Below are positions 1-7,952 of a DNA stretch of 21,077 nucleotides, in pieces. Location: contig CAYXFZ010000039.1 in the NCBI GenBank assembly GCA_964464385.1, forward strand, positions 1 through 21,077, read 5' to 3'. The DNA comes from CAYXFZ01 sp964464385. GTDB taxonomy: Bacteria > Planctomycetota > UBA1135. The notes beneath the pieces were generated by a model, which searched no databases, had not been told where the DNA came from, and was given only the letters and a program-made list of their open reading frames with translations. The number at the start of each line of letters is the position of its first letter. Positions within the stretch are counted from its first letter, which is position 1. Both the position numbers and the translations under genes were made by a program.

Positions 1-467
1 AAGAAACCCTAGCCCAATCCGGTGGCGAACGCTCGGCGCGGGGTTTGACGGTTTCGGAGGTTTCCCGGGCCTTACGAAACAAATCTCCATTTGTGCGACG
101 CACGGCGGTCCGAGTTGCCGGAAAAGAGGAAATTTTGGAAGTAGAAGTTTTGGCAAAACTTCTCTTTGAGAGTTTACAGGATGATCTCCTGATTGCGGAC
201 GCAGCCGCCGAGGCTGCCACCCGTACTTGGGGTGGAGGTGCCCGCTTGTGGTGGACTCAAGTCCTTCGCAGGGCCGACCCCTCCCCCCGCCTCCGCGCCG
301 CTCAGGCCATGGCGCGCTACCAGCCCGAATTTGCCCTCCGGCCAATCCTTTTTGTGCTTTCTGCTTCGGGGAAAAAATCTGGTGCTCGCTACAAATTCGA
401 TGGCAAGGAAATCCTCATAGTCAACCAACGATTGGAGTTCAATCTGCAAACTGCCGTAGCTTCGTGA
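1..467 (+). CDS. HEAT-repeat protein, 3' part, ending at an in-frame TGA
   Basis: The gene enters from the left edge. The frame is open from position 3, so the TTG at 45 is not needed as a start. The visible product (about 154 residues) has helical repeat character: paired helices with the phrases VRRTAVRVAG, LIADAAAEAATR and RLRAAQAMARY are typical of HEAT/PBS-lyase repeats. These usually act as protein-binding scaffolds, and no enzyme motif is seen. After the repeats comes a different segment (GARYKFDGKEILIVNQRLEF) resembling the C-terminal tail found after HEAT repeats in secreted planctomycete proteins. The TGA at 465-467 falls inside that tail, and the same frame stays open to 668 with protein-like sequence, so the natural product may be longer. 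HEAT assignment is by eye from the repeat pattern. Confidence 0.6.
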   Translation, partial: ETLAQSGGERSARGLTVSEVSRALRNKSPFVRRTAVRVAGKEEILEVEVLAKLLFESLQDDLLIADAAAEAATRTWGGGARLWWTQVLRRADPSPRLRAAQAMARYQPEFALRPILFVLSASGKKSGARYKFDGKEILIVNQRLEFNLQTAVAS

Positions 468-668
468 AATCCTGTAGGTGGCGCGGTCGCGCCTCTGCCG
501 ATGGAAGAAGATGATGTCTTGGACACGGGTCCCCGCAAAAAAGTCACGCGCTTACCGGTTGCTTTGACTGATGCTCTCCTACCTCTTGCACGAGAACTCT
601 TGGACTTGGGCCCGGAAGCGAGCGTGGAAGATGCTTTGGCGACTTACGCCAAGATGCGCAAGCCTTGA
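468..668 (+). other. In-frame continuation of the HEAT gene after TGA, or a 55-residue small ORF
   Basis: The frame of the upstream gene continues without a stop for 66 codons to a TGA at 666-668. The translation looks like real protein, with an acidic stretch (MEEDD) then a helical end (LLPLARELLDL, VEDALATYAKM). Joining it to the upstream part gives VAS-x-NPVGGAV ... VLDTG, which resembles the usual tail of this protein class. An independent gene would start at ATG 501 (55 aa) and has no ribosome-binding site, so I favour a single interrupted or recoded gene. The gene ends 12 bp before the convergent stop of the isomerase. Confidence 0.45.
476..496 (+). promoter_or_regulatory. SECIS-like hairpin after the TGA at 465
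   Basis: GGCGC (480-484) and GCGCC (489-493) pair perfectly around a GGTC loop (485-488). AGG and TCT outside can extend the stem past one bulged T. Seventeen bases lie between the TGA and the loop, and the loop begins with G. This meets the spacing and loop rules for bacterial SECIS elements, and the GGUC loop resembles that of E. coli fdhF. A GC-rich stem of five pairs can occur by chance, and the protein position has no known Sec or Cys role. Confidence 0.25.
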
Positions 669-680
669 TCGGAGTTCGAA

Positions 681-1739
681 TTAGCCGTCCAAACCGAGAA
701 TGAGACGATTTTCTTCTTGATCCGAACCACCGGCGGCAAAATCATCGAAGGAAGACTTCGCAACTTCAATGATGTGCGCCCGAATGAACTCGGCGCCTTC
801 GCGAGCGCCGACCAAGTTGTCCTTGTAGGCACACTCCCACTCCAGCACGGCCCAGCCTGGAAAATCGTAGCGGGCCAGCCTTGTGAAAATTCCTTTCCAA
901 TCAATCTGACCGTCTCCAAGGGAACGGAAGCGGCCAGCACGTTCGCCCCAGGGTAGATAACCGCCATACACCCCGACGCGACCGTCCGAGCACAACTCGG
1001 CATCCTTGACATGAAACATTTTGATTCGTTCCTGATAAATGTCTAAGAACTGCAAATAATCCAGCGCCTGGAGAACGAAGTGACTCGGGTCGTAAAGAAT
1101 GTTGGCGCGAGCATGACCCTTCACCTCCTCTAAAAACCGCTCCCAAGTCGCGCCATCATGCAGGTCTTCGCCGGGATGGATTTCAAAACAGACATCTACT
1201 CCGCATTCTTCAGCTTCATCCAAGATGGGCCGCCACCGACGTGCAAGTTCAGCAAAGGCCTCCTCCACCAAACCAGCGGGGCGGGGTGGCCAAGGATATA
1301 AATAGGGCCACGCCAAAGCCCCGGAGAAAGTCACGGTGTGCGCCAAACCCAAATGGGCGGAAGCGCGAATGGATTTGCGCACTTGATCTACGGCCCACTC
1401 TTGCCGAGCCTTCGGGTTACCGCGCACGGGCTCAGGCGCAAAGCCATCGAAACTCACGTCATATGCCGGATGTACAGCGACCAACTGTCCTTGAAGATGG
1501 GTGGAAAGTTCGGTGGGCACGACCCCAAACTCCGCCAAACGTCCCTTCCAATCGTCGCACCAATCCTTGGAATCGGCGGCTTGATCCAAGTCGATACAGC
1601 GCCCGTCCCAAGTGGGAATTTGCAATCCCTGAAAACCAAGATCGGCCGCCCAAGCAGCCGCGGTCTCCAGGTTGTCAAAGGGAGGATCCTCGCCCATGTA
1701 TTGGGCAAGGAAGATGGCGGGGCCTTGGATGGTTCGCAT
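681..1739 (-). CDS. Sugar phosphate isomerase/epimerase (xylose isomerase-like TIM barrel)
   Basis: The 352-residue product belongs to the AP-endonuclease-2/xylose-isomerase-like TIM-barrel family, whose members isomerise, epimerise or dehydrate sugars and inositols with a divalent metal. The usual metal-site segments are present in order: FEIHPGEDLH (Glu and His), ILYDPSHF (Asp and His), MFHVKDAE (His) and VLEWECAY (Glu). The N-terminus lacks a signal peptide, so it is probably cytosolic. The start at 1739 (MRTIQGP) is chosen because the family motif begins there and GGGAGG lies just upstream, though only 2 nt from the ATG. The frame stays open 22 codons further to 1805 with non-family sequence. 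The exact substrate cannot be read. Transcription is divergent from the gene at 1847 and convergent with the HEAT gene. Confidence 0.85.
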   Translation of the reverse strand: MRTIQGPAIFLAQYMGEDPPFDNLETAAAWAADLGFQGLQIPTWDGRCIDLDQAADSKDWCDDWKGRLAEFGVVPTELSTHLQGQLVAVHPAYDVSFDGFAPEPVRGNPKARQEWAVDQVRKSIRASAHLGLAHTVTFSGALAWPYLYPWPPRPAGLVEEAFAELARRWRPILDEAEECGVDVCFEIHPGEDLHDGATWERFLEEVKGHARANILYDPSHFVLQALDYLQFLDIYQERIKMFHVKDAELCSDGRVGVYGGYLPWGERAGRFRSLGDGQIDWKGIFTRLARYDFPGWAVLEWECAYKDNLVGAREGAEFIRAHIIEVAKSSFDDFAAGGSDQEENRLILGLDG

Positions 1740-1846
1740 GTCCTCCCTTTCTAGGGTCTTTCTCCAACATCGTCCACAAGGAACCCAAACAAAGGAACTA
1801 CGCATTTAGCCCGGGATGAAACGGCCTGTTATTCTAGTTCGGGTTC
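1740..1846. promoter_or_regulatory. Divergent intergenic region
   Basis: These 107 bp separate the divergent starts at 1739 (minus) and 1847 (plus), so promoters for both are expected here. I see no convincing -35/-10 pair, inverted repeat or riboswitch. TATTCT near 1829 is the only weak -10-like hexamer for the plus-strand run. Confidence 0.3.
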
Positions 1847-2914
1847 ATGCTGTTTGCCACTCTCAGTCTCCTGGCATTTCAGGAGGTTGATCCTCCTCCG
1901 AAACTGCCGCCCTCGACCTTCCCAACCGAGGAGAAAGCCTTTGCCGAATCGGTAGGGATCCGCAAGGTGCAACGCTTGGAATTGCCCGGTGTGGAAGTGT
2001 GGTGTGACGACCCCAAGGTCTTCAAGGCCCTGGCCAAACAACTTCCTAGGTCGCATACTTGGGCCGTTGCAGCACTTGGCAAATTGCATTTGCCCGAAGG
2101 CGTCACTCTGCGACTGATTCTGCTCTCGGACGGGGATGCCGTGCGCGCCCTGGCACCTCTAGCCGCTGCCGAAGCAGCGCGGTGGAACATTCCCGCTCCG
2201 CCCGACTCATTTTTTGACTCCGTGGCCAAGAACGGTTCCGGACTCTGGACCTTTCCCGCCTTCAGCTTTGTTCACACCAAGGCCCTCCTTGACCCCAAGC
2301 GAGAACCCGTTTCCCGTGCTGTGCATGACATGGCCGCCCTCATGGCGGACTTCTCCGCGTCCAGAATGGGCTTTGGCGTCCCTGAGTTTGTGGAAGAGGG
2401 TTTCGCCGGCATGGTCCTGCGGCGCACGGTCAAAAAACCTCTGCCTTTGGTTTCCCATGCAAAGGCAGCCCTCAATTCCAGAATCGTGGGCTGGGGCGTG
2501 TTCGCAGGAATCGGGGCCAGCAACGATGCCAGCAACGATCCCATCGGCTGGCCTCTGCTGGTTCGCAATGCCGTCAAGAAAATGCGCAAAAAGCGTGACG
2601 CCAATGGGATGGACGCTGTCCCAGCCCTTCTGCGGCGTTCAGCAAAAGATTTCGCCCGCACCGATTATGCATACTCCTGGGCCGTGGCCGAATTTTTGTT
2701 CGACCCGGAAGCGAAAACTCCAGCAGAACCCACGCGCCGCAACGCCATGCAAAGCGCTCTCGCGCCCCTGCGGGATCCCAAGCTTGCAATGCTGAAAACC
2801 CCGGCTCGGGCCGAAAAACTCTTGACCTTGCTATTGGCCGCCACAGGCGAAGATGAGGCCTCTCTGCACAGTGCATTCCTGGACTGGTCGGAAACTCGAT
2901 TGCCTCGCAAATAA
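1847..2914 (+). CDS. Secreted peptidase-MA-like (gluzincin-fold) protein lacking the HExxH motif
   Basis: The 355-residue product starts with a short hydrophobic segment (MLFATLSLLAF) followed by a proline-rich linker, consistent with a brief signal peptide and export. Its middle resembles planctomycete peptidase-MA-like or DUF1570-type proteins. The segment around residues 160-190 reads VHDMAALMADF then PEFVEEGFAGM, which matches the layout HExxH ... PxWxxEGxA of gluzincin peptidases. The Glu of HExxH is replaced (HDMAA) and the second His is absent, so it is probably not an active metallopeptidase. The start has no clear Shine-Dalgarno site. The carbamoyltransferase gene begins 11 bp after its stop, so the two are probably co-transcribed. 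The family call is an inference from motif layout. Confidence 0.5.
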   Translation: MLFATLSLLAFQEVDPPPKLPPSTFPTEEKAFAESVGIRKVQRLELPGVEVWCDDPKVFKALAKQLPRSHTWAVAALGKLHLPEGVTLRLILLSDGDAVRALAPLAAAEAARWNIPAPPDSFFDSVAKNGSGLWTFPAFSFVHTKALLDPKREPVSRAVHDMAALMADFSASRMGFGVPEFVEEGFAGMVLRRTVKKPLPLVSHAKAALNSRIVGWGVFAGIGASNDASNDPIGWPLLVRNAVKKMRKKRDANGMDAVPALLRRSAKDFARTDYAYSWAVAEFLFDPEAKTPAEPTRRNAMQSALAPLRDPKLAMLKTPARAEKLLTLLLAATGEDEASLHSAFLDWSETRLPRK

Positions 2915-2925
2915 AATCGTTCCCC

Positions 2926-5001
2926 ATGTCTTTGATCCTCGGCCTGAATGCTTACGCTCACTCAGCAGCGGCATGCCTCGTGGATGGCCAAGGACAAATT
3001 CTCGCCGCCGTCGCGAAAGAACGCTTGACGCGAAAAAAACATGACGGTGGTGATGTCGCCGAGACTGTGGAAGCGGTGCTGGAGATTGCCGGAGCCAAAC
3101 TTTCCGATCTCTCGTTGGTCGTGGCCAACAACCATTTGTTTCGCTTGGATGCCTTTGAGGAAAGGCTACCTTGGGCCCAAGGCCAGGGCCAATTCTCTGC
3201 CGCCTATCTTTCCGAGCTGAATCGCTTGCCCGGGATTGCGCGTGCCGAGATCCCGCACCATCTAGCCCATGCTTGGTCGGTGTTGCCCCACCTCCCTTTT
3301 GCCGACGGCTTGATCTGCGTCATGGATGGCATGGGCAGCCTTCGCTTGGATTGCCATCGTGCTGGCACCGGTTTTCACCCGGAAACTCGTTTGGCGGAGG
3401 CCGACCCGAGCGTAGGAGGCTTTCTTCGGGTGCCCGAGGACTCCTTGCTTCAGGATGGCCGCGGCTGGCGCGAAGGAGAGACCGCTTTTTTCCTGAAGAA
3501 CGGGCAATTGCAACGGTTGTTCAAACGCTGGATCCCGGAACGCACATCCAATCTTTTGCACAACGTCGGCTTTGAAAATATGGAATCCTTAGGAGCCGTC
3601 TATTCGCGAGTATCCAGCCATATCTTTGGCACCTGGAATGCCTGCGGCAAGGTTATGGGGCTGGCGCCCTGGGCCCAGGAGTGGGCCAAGGACCGGCCAC
3701 CTGGTGCCCTCATGCGCGGCCCCTTGGAATCCCTGCAAGTAGGTTGGCAGCGACTTTCGACGGAGCCCGGGAATGACGCTTGGGGGGAAGAAGAATGGCG
3801 CAGCCACCACGCAAGATTGGCGGCAGATGTCCAGGCCGACTTGGAGACCATCACCCTTGATTTTCTGACCCGTCTGCGCGAGCGCACCGGTGCCAAAAAT
3901 CTTGCCCTAGCCGGTGGAGTCGCCCTCAACTGCGCCAACAATGCGCATTTGGCGCGCGAGGCTGGGTTCGAACAAGTCTTCGTGCCTCCTTGGCCGGGGG
4001 ACGATGGGATTGCCATCGGCTGTGCCAACTTTGGTTGCGCCCTCTTGCAATCCGAATCTTCGACTCCGTTTGCTGCCAGCCATCTCTTGCCGGCATCTCC
4101 ATTCTTGGGTCGCGACGTACAGGACTCGACCGTGGAACAAGAATGCCAAGAGTGGGTTTCTTGGGTTGAAATCGAACCTGCCCAACCTATCCAAGTTGCC
4201 GTGTCCGCCCTGGCAAAAGGCGAGGTCGTAGGGTGGTTTCAAGGCCGGGCCGAGTTTGGCCCGCGCGCCTTGGGTTCCCGCTGCATTTTGGCCGACCCGC
4301 GCGTCCCTGGGATTCGAGATCGCATCAACCAAAAGATCAAGGGCCGAGAGGACTTTCGCCCCCTCGCCCCGGTTGTTCTCGAAGATCGTGCCGAAGCCCA
4401 CTTTCTCCCGTCCGCACCCTCCCCATTCATGAGTTTCACCGCCCAGACCCGAGGCGAGCCCCTGCCCGAGACCACGCACGTGGACGGCAGTGCCCGATTG
4501 CAAACTCTGCCGCCAGATGCTCACCCACTCTTTGGCCAACTCTTGGCCGGCTTTGAGAAGGAATCAGGCTCGCCGGTGTTGCTGAACACTTCCTTCAACA
4601 TCGCTGGTGAGGCCATCGTCGAAACGCCTGCCGACGCCCTCCGTACTTTCCTGGACACGGATCTGGATCTCTTGGTCATGGGGAAATTCTCCATCCGCAA
4701 AAAATCATTCCCGGAACAAGACAGCTGCCTCCTGCGTCACCTCGCGGGCGCCGCCGAAATGGTTTCCAACGAGGAAGGGGATCCCCTGTCGGTCCGCATC
4801 ACTGTGGCTGGCAAAACCCACGAGGTGGATGCCCTCGATCTCGGCCTCTGGGAGGCCTGCGATGGGTCGGTCTCCTTGGGCCGAATTCTGGACTCCTTGG
4901 AGGAAGAACATGGCGAGAACCGGAATTCCTGCAAAAAACGGGTCCAATGGTTGTGGGAACAACGCCTTTTGGCCACCGTCCCACCTGTGTCCAGCGAGTA
5001 G
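2926..5001 (+). CDS. NodU/CmcH-family carbamoyltransferase with C-terminal PqqD-like extension
   Basis: The 691-residue protein matches carbamoyltransferases that move a carbamoyl group from carbamoyl phosphate, via a carbamoyladenylate, to hydroxyl groups of sugars or antibiotics. The N-terminal Kae1-like domain shows HHLAHAWS and CVMDGMGS (metal-binding His and Asp), KVMGLAP and LAGGVALNCANN. The C-terminal YrdC-like domain shows GWFQGRAEFGPRALGSR, ILADPR and PVLLNTSFN. Family members normally end near residue 590-600 (here LVMGKFSIRKK). This one carries about 90 more residues, of which roughly 617-685 look like a small winged-helix/PqqD-type domain (VDALDLGLWEACDG ... ILDSLEEEHG ... LWEQRLL). 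The acceptor is unknown. No biosynthetic cluster surrounds it; the nearest gene is the Nfu scaffold 22 bp downstream. Confidence 0.88.
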   Translation: MSLILGLNAYAHSAAACLVDGQGQILAAVAKERLTRKKHDGGDVAETVEAVLEIAGAKLSDLSLVVANNHLFRLDAFEERLPWAQGQGQFSAAYLSELNRLPGIARAEIPHHLAHAWSVLPHLPFADGLICVMDGMGSLRLDCHRAGTGFHPETRLAEADPSVGGFLRVPEDSLLQDGRGWREGETAFFLKNGQLQRLFKRWIPERTSNLLHNVGFENMESLGAVYSRVSSHIFGTWNACGKVMGLAPWAQEWAKDRPPGALMRGPLESLQVGWQRLSTEPGNDAWGEEEWRSHHARLAADVQADLETITLDFLTRLRERTGAKNLALAGGVALNCANNAHLAREAGFEQVFVPPWPGDDGIAIGCANFGCALLQSESSTPFAASHLLPASPFLGRDVQDSTVEQECQEWVSWVEIEPAQPIQVAVSALAKGEVVGWFQGRAEFGPRALGSRCILADPRVPGIRDRINQKIKGREDFRPLAPVVLEDRAEAHFLPSAPSPFMSFTAQTRGEPLPETTHVDGSARLQTLPPDAHPLFGQLLAGFEKESGSPVLLNTSFNIAGEAIVETPADALRTFLDTDLDLLVMGKFSIRKKSFPEQDSCLLRHLAGAAEMVSNEEGDPLSVRITVAGKTHEVDALDLGLWEACDGSVSLGRILDSLEEEHGENRNSCKKRVQWLWEQRLLATVPPVSSE

Positions 5002-5011
5002 AATGGAGAAC

Positions 5012-5017
5012 GAGGAA
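5012..5017 (+). promoter_or_regulatory. Ribosome-binding site of the Nfu gene
   Basis: GAGGAA lies six bases before ATG 5024. It favours 5024 over the in-frame ATG at 5003, which has no comparable site. Confidence 0.6.
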
Positions 5018-5023
5018 TCTACC

Positions 5024-5614
5024 ATGGAAACCAATGAAATCACCATTACCGCCGAGCCCCAGGCTCGCCCCGACCAGTGCCTGTTTCGTTTCGACCGCAA
5101 GCTTTACTCCGGGGTCTTTTACACCTCGGATCCCGTCTGGTCGGAAGAGTGGGCACCCTTCGCTGCCGCCGTCTTTTCAGTCGGAGGCATTCGGGGAGTC
5201 AGCCTCAAAGATGACCAGTTGCTGATCACTTTGGTGGAAAAGCCGGACGACTGGCGCGAGACCGCCCGCGGCGTGGGACAGGCCAGTCGAGACTTCCTGC
5301 AAAATAGCCAGGATCTTGTGAAGGAAGGTGCCACTGAGGCCCAGAAAGGCGATGACCTCCTGCGCCAACGCGCCCAGACCGTCATTGACGAACGCCTCAA
5401 TCCCGGGCTCGCCTCCCACGGTGGCTTCATTGACATTGTGGACTCCGAGGGCCGTAGCCTGTTCCTGAATATGGGAGGGGGTTGCCAAGGCTGTTCTTCC
5501 GCTGCCGCCACCATGGTCCAAGGAGTGGAGACCGCCCTGCGCGACGCTGTTCCCGAGCTAGACCAAATCGTGGACGCGACCAACCACGCCATGGGTGCCA
5601 ATCCCTACATGTAA
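5024..5614 (+). CDS. Nfu/NifU-type iron-sulfur cluster scaffold protein
   Basis: The 196-residue product has two recognisable parts. The first 100 or so residues (FRFDRKLYSGVFYTS, VGGIRGVSLKDDQLLIT) match the Nfu N-terminal domain. The last 80 match the NifU C-terminal domain, including RLNPGLASHGGFIDIVD and the cluster-binding GGGCQGCSS, with the two cysteines in a CxxC arrangement. Such proteins carry a 4Fe-4S cluster and hand it to apo-enzymes in the cytosol. An upstream in-frame ATG at 5003 would add seven residues, but GAGGAA before 5024 supports the shorter form. The gene follows the carbamoyltransferase by 22 bp and precedes a secreted subtilase by 32 bp, so it sits inside a same-strand run without other Fe-S genes. 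No client in this window is obvious. Confidence 0.85.
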   Translation: METNEITITAEPQARPDQCLFRFDRKLYSGVFYTSDPVWSEEWAPFAAAVFSVGGIRGVSLKDDQLLITLVEKPDDWRETARGVGQASRDFLQNSQDLVKEGATEAQKGDDLLRQRAQTVIDERLNPGLASHGGFIDIVDSEGRSLFLNMGGGCQGCSSAAATMVQGVETALRDAVPELDQIVDATNHAMGANPYM

Positions 5615-5646
5615 ACCGCCTTCTCTTCCCTTCTCTGCTCTGTTCC

Positions 5647-7860
5647 ATGCTTCTTCCCCTCCTTCTCTCCTCCCTGCAAGCTTCCCCCCAAGAATTTCTT
5701 TCCGATCGCAACTTCGAACTCCCCCATTTGGGGATTTCCGTCCGCGAAGTGCGTTGGTGGGATGACAACACCGGGACGATCCTTCGCCAAGCCCGCTTGA
5801 GCAACGGCAAAATCGTGGACTTGGACAGCTTGCGCCGCGCCAACCACGAAGCCGGTCGCAAATTCAACGGCAAAATTTCCCACGAACTCTTGGCCCGAAT
5901 GGCCGACTCCAATCCTGCCGACACCATGGATGTGGTGTTCTGGCTGGTCAGCAACGACTCCCCGGATTGGCACGTCCGTATGAATGCTCGTATGGCCACT
6001 GGTGAAAACGGTGAGGACGCCCGTCGTGAAGCCCGTGACGCAGCCGAGGCCTTTTTTGCCCCGCGCGTTCAAACCTTTGCGGATCAATTGTCTGCCGCCG
6101 GGTATGAAGTTACCCAAACTCTGGGTGCTTGGCCTGTGGTTTACGCCACCCTTCCCATCGCTGAAATTCGTGCGGTTGCCGCCAATGAGGCCGTGGATGA
6201 AGTCTATTTCTGTTTCCCCAATTCCGAATCCGAAATGGAAAACGCCCAAGGCACCATGCGCACGGATCGCGTCTGGGCCAATGGCATGACGGCCGCCAAT
6301 TCGCCGGTCAAGACCATGGTCAATGACCCGGGTCACGTGACCACTTCCAACAGCATGCTGCCACCGATCATCAAGATTTATGGCAATGGCGGGGCGGCTT
6401 CGCACGCCAGTGCTTGTGCCGGCAACATTGCCATGAACTACCCCGCCTACAAGGCCGCAGCTTGGGGCATCCCGCAAATTTATAGCGCTGATGGCACCGG
6501 TGATACCGGCGCTCCCCCGGCGTGGAACGCCGCCATTACCACCGGCGTAAGTTTTGGCAACTGTTCCTGGTGGAATTTCAATAAAGGAGCCATTGTTTAC
6601 TTGGATCGCTTCTTCGACTACACCATCCGCAACTTTGGCGTGATGATGTTCAAGTCCACCGGCAACCAAGGCACGACCTCTACGCCATACACCACCACAC
6701 CCGGGAATGGTTACAACGTCACCAACTCTGGATCCTACAACGATGGCAACAACACCAGTTGGAGTGACGACGCCATGGCGACCTACTCTTCTTACTGGGA
6801 TCCGGCTGAGGGTCATGAAAAACCCGAATTGGCCAATGCCGGGGATGACGTCCGCACCACCAGCACTTCGGGTTTCTACAATGGTTTTGGAGGCACCTCC
6901 TCCGCTAGCCCCTTGACTGCCGGTGTGGCCACTCTCATGGCCACGCGCGACAATACCCTCATGACTCGCACCGAGGTCGTTAAGTGTGTGCTCATGACCT
7001 CCGCTTGGCACAACATCGAAGGAGACGCCACCCTGTCCGAAAAAGATGGTGCCGGCGGTGTCCACGCCCTAGCGGCAGACAGCCTCCTCCAGCGCGGCAA
7101 TTACCGATCCCTGGATCTGACCGCCGCCTCCTTCAACCCGACCACCGGCACTCTGGATTTCCCCCTCCCGGCCGGCAAGGGCCACGCCATGCGTGTTTGC
7201 GGTCTGTGGTTCTCCAGCGCCAACAGTTCCTACTCCACGGATGTCCTGGATATGGACCTGGATCTGACCATCCTGGATCCAACCGGCGCCGCGATTGCCT
7301 CCTCCGCAAGTTCCCTCAACCCCTTCGAGATCCTCTCCTTCACGCCGACCAAGACCGGGATCCACACGATCCGCTTCACCAAACAGCGCTTTGATGGCAC
7401 AACAGAACCCTTCTGCGTGGCTTGGTCNNNNNNNNNNGCTTGGCGCCACATGCCCGGACTTCATTGTCTTGACCGTTTCGACACCGCCGAAGCCACCGTA
7501 ACCCTGACCGGATCGCCCCAAGTGGGCGCCACCATAAGCCTGGACCTGGACTCTCCCTGGACTCTGGGCTCTTGGTTTGACCTCCGCCTTTCCGGCCGCA
7601 CCGTGCCGTCCTTCGTGGATTTAGGAGGTGGTTTTCTCCTGCCGCTGGCCGCCGACTGGGTTTACCGATGGTCGGCCAATCAAACCAGCTTCTCCGGTAG
7701 TTTGGATTCCGCAGGGCAAGCAAGTGTGGCCGCCGTGATTCCCAACGATCCCTCGCTGGTTGGGCGAACTTTCTACGCTGCCACGGCTGTCCTTCCTGCT
7801 CAGGGAGCCAACGCCCCGCTGACTATCTCTCCCGCCATTGCCATCACCATCTTGCCTTGA
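5647..7860 (+). CDS. Secreted subtilisin-like serine protease (S8), interrupted by an assembly gap
   Basis: The product (about 737 residues including gap) begins with the signal peptide MLLPLLLSSLQASPQ, which fixes the start at 5647; the frame is open upstream but overlaps the Nfu gene. Catalytic positions are the Asp in NDPGH (about residue 227, atypical for the usual D-T-G), His in SHASACAG (253), the oxyanion Asn in STGNQG (340) and Ser in GTSSASP (418). Residues 450-590 form a beta-rich prepeptidase-like C-terminal domain (DLTILDPTG, GIHTIRFTK). After the N run comes a beta domain (TVTLTGSPQVGATIS ... LVGRTFYAATAV) of a kind I associate with secreted planctomycete proteins. Just after the gap a second frame (PDFIVLTVSTPP) looks more protein-like than the annotated one, so a frameshift near 7480-7497 is possible. 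Likely role: extracellular protein degradation. Confidence 0.82.
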   Translation: MLLPLLLSSLQASPQEFLSDRNFELPHLGISVREVRWWDDNTGTILRQARLSNGKIVDLDSLRRANHEAGRKFNGKISHELLARMADSNPADTMDVVFWLVSNDSPDWHVRMNARMATGENGEDARREARDAAEAFFAPRVQTFADQLSAAGYEVTQTLGAWPVVYATLPIAEIRAVAANEAVDEVYFCFPNSESEMENAQGTMRTDRVWANGMTAANSPVKTMVNDPGHVTTSNSMLPPIIKIYGNGGAASHASACAGNIAMNYPAYKAAAWGIPQIYSADGTGDTGAPPAWNAAITTGVSFGNCSWWNFNKGAIVYLDRFFDYTIRNFGVMMFKSTGNQGTTSTPYTTTPGNGYNVTNSGSYNDGNNTSWSDDAMATYSSYWDPAEGHEKPELANAGDDVRTTSTSGFYNGFGGTSSASPLTAGVATLMATRDNTLMTRTEVVKCVLMTSAWHNIEGDATLSEKDGAGGVHALAADSLLQRGNYRSLDLTAASFNPTTGTLDFPLPAGKGHAMRVCGLWFSSANSSYSTDVLDMDLDLTILDPTGAAIASSASSLNPFEILSFTPTKTGIHTIRFTKQRFDGTTEPFCVAWXXXXAWRHMPGLHCLDRFDTAEATVTLTGSPQVGATISLDLDSPWTLGSWFDLRLSGRTVPSFVDLGGGFLLPLAADWVYRWSANQTSFSGSLDSAGQASVAAVIPNDPSLVGRTFYAATAVLPAQGANAPLTISPAIAITILP
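7428..7437. other. Assembly gap (ten Ns)
   Basis: Ten consecutive Ns lie inside the subtilase gene. A fixed-length run like this usually marks a scaffold join, so the true length is unknown and the apparent reading frame across it is not informative. Confidence 0.95.
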
Positions 7861-7952
7861 CGACGAGGGGGAAGTTAATTTTCAAGGTCCTCGGACTTGG
7901 CAGCATCGTAGGCCTAAAATAGCCCTCTGACCCAATTCCTTTTCCGGCCAAA

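Noticed and set aside
2926..5614. A natural-product gene cluster around the carbamoyltransferase
   Set aside because: Neighbours are an Nfu scaffold, a peptidase-like protein and a subtilase; no PKS, NRPS, glycosyltransferase or RiPP precursor is visible.
5605..7065. A 486-codon open frame on the minus strand
   Set aside because: It lies fully opposite the subtilase with its catalytic motifs. The translation is Gly/His/Val-rich, typical of the complement of GC-rich coding sequence, with no recognisable domain.
7915..7920. TAAAAT as a -10 box for citrate synthase
   Set aside because: No acceptable -35 hexamer lies 16-18 bp upstream.
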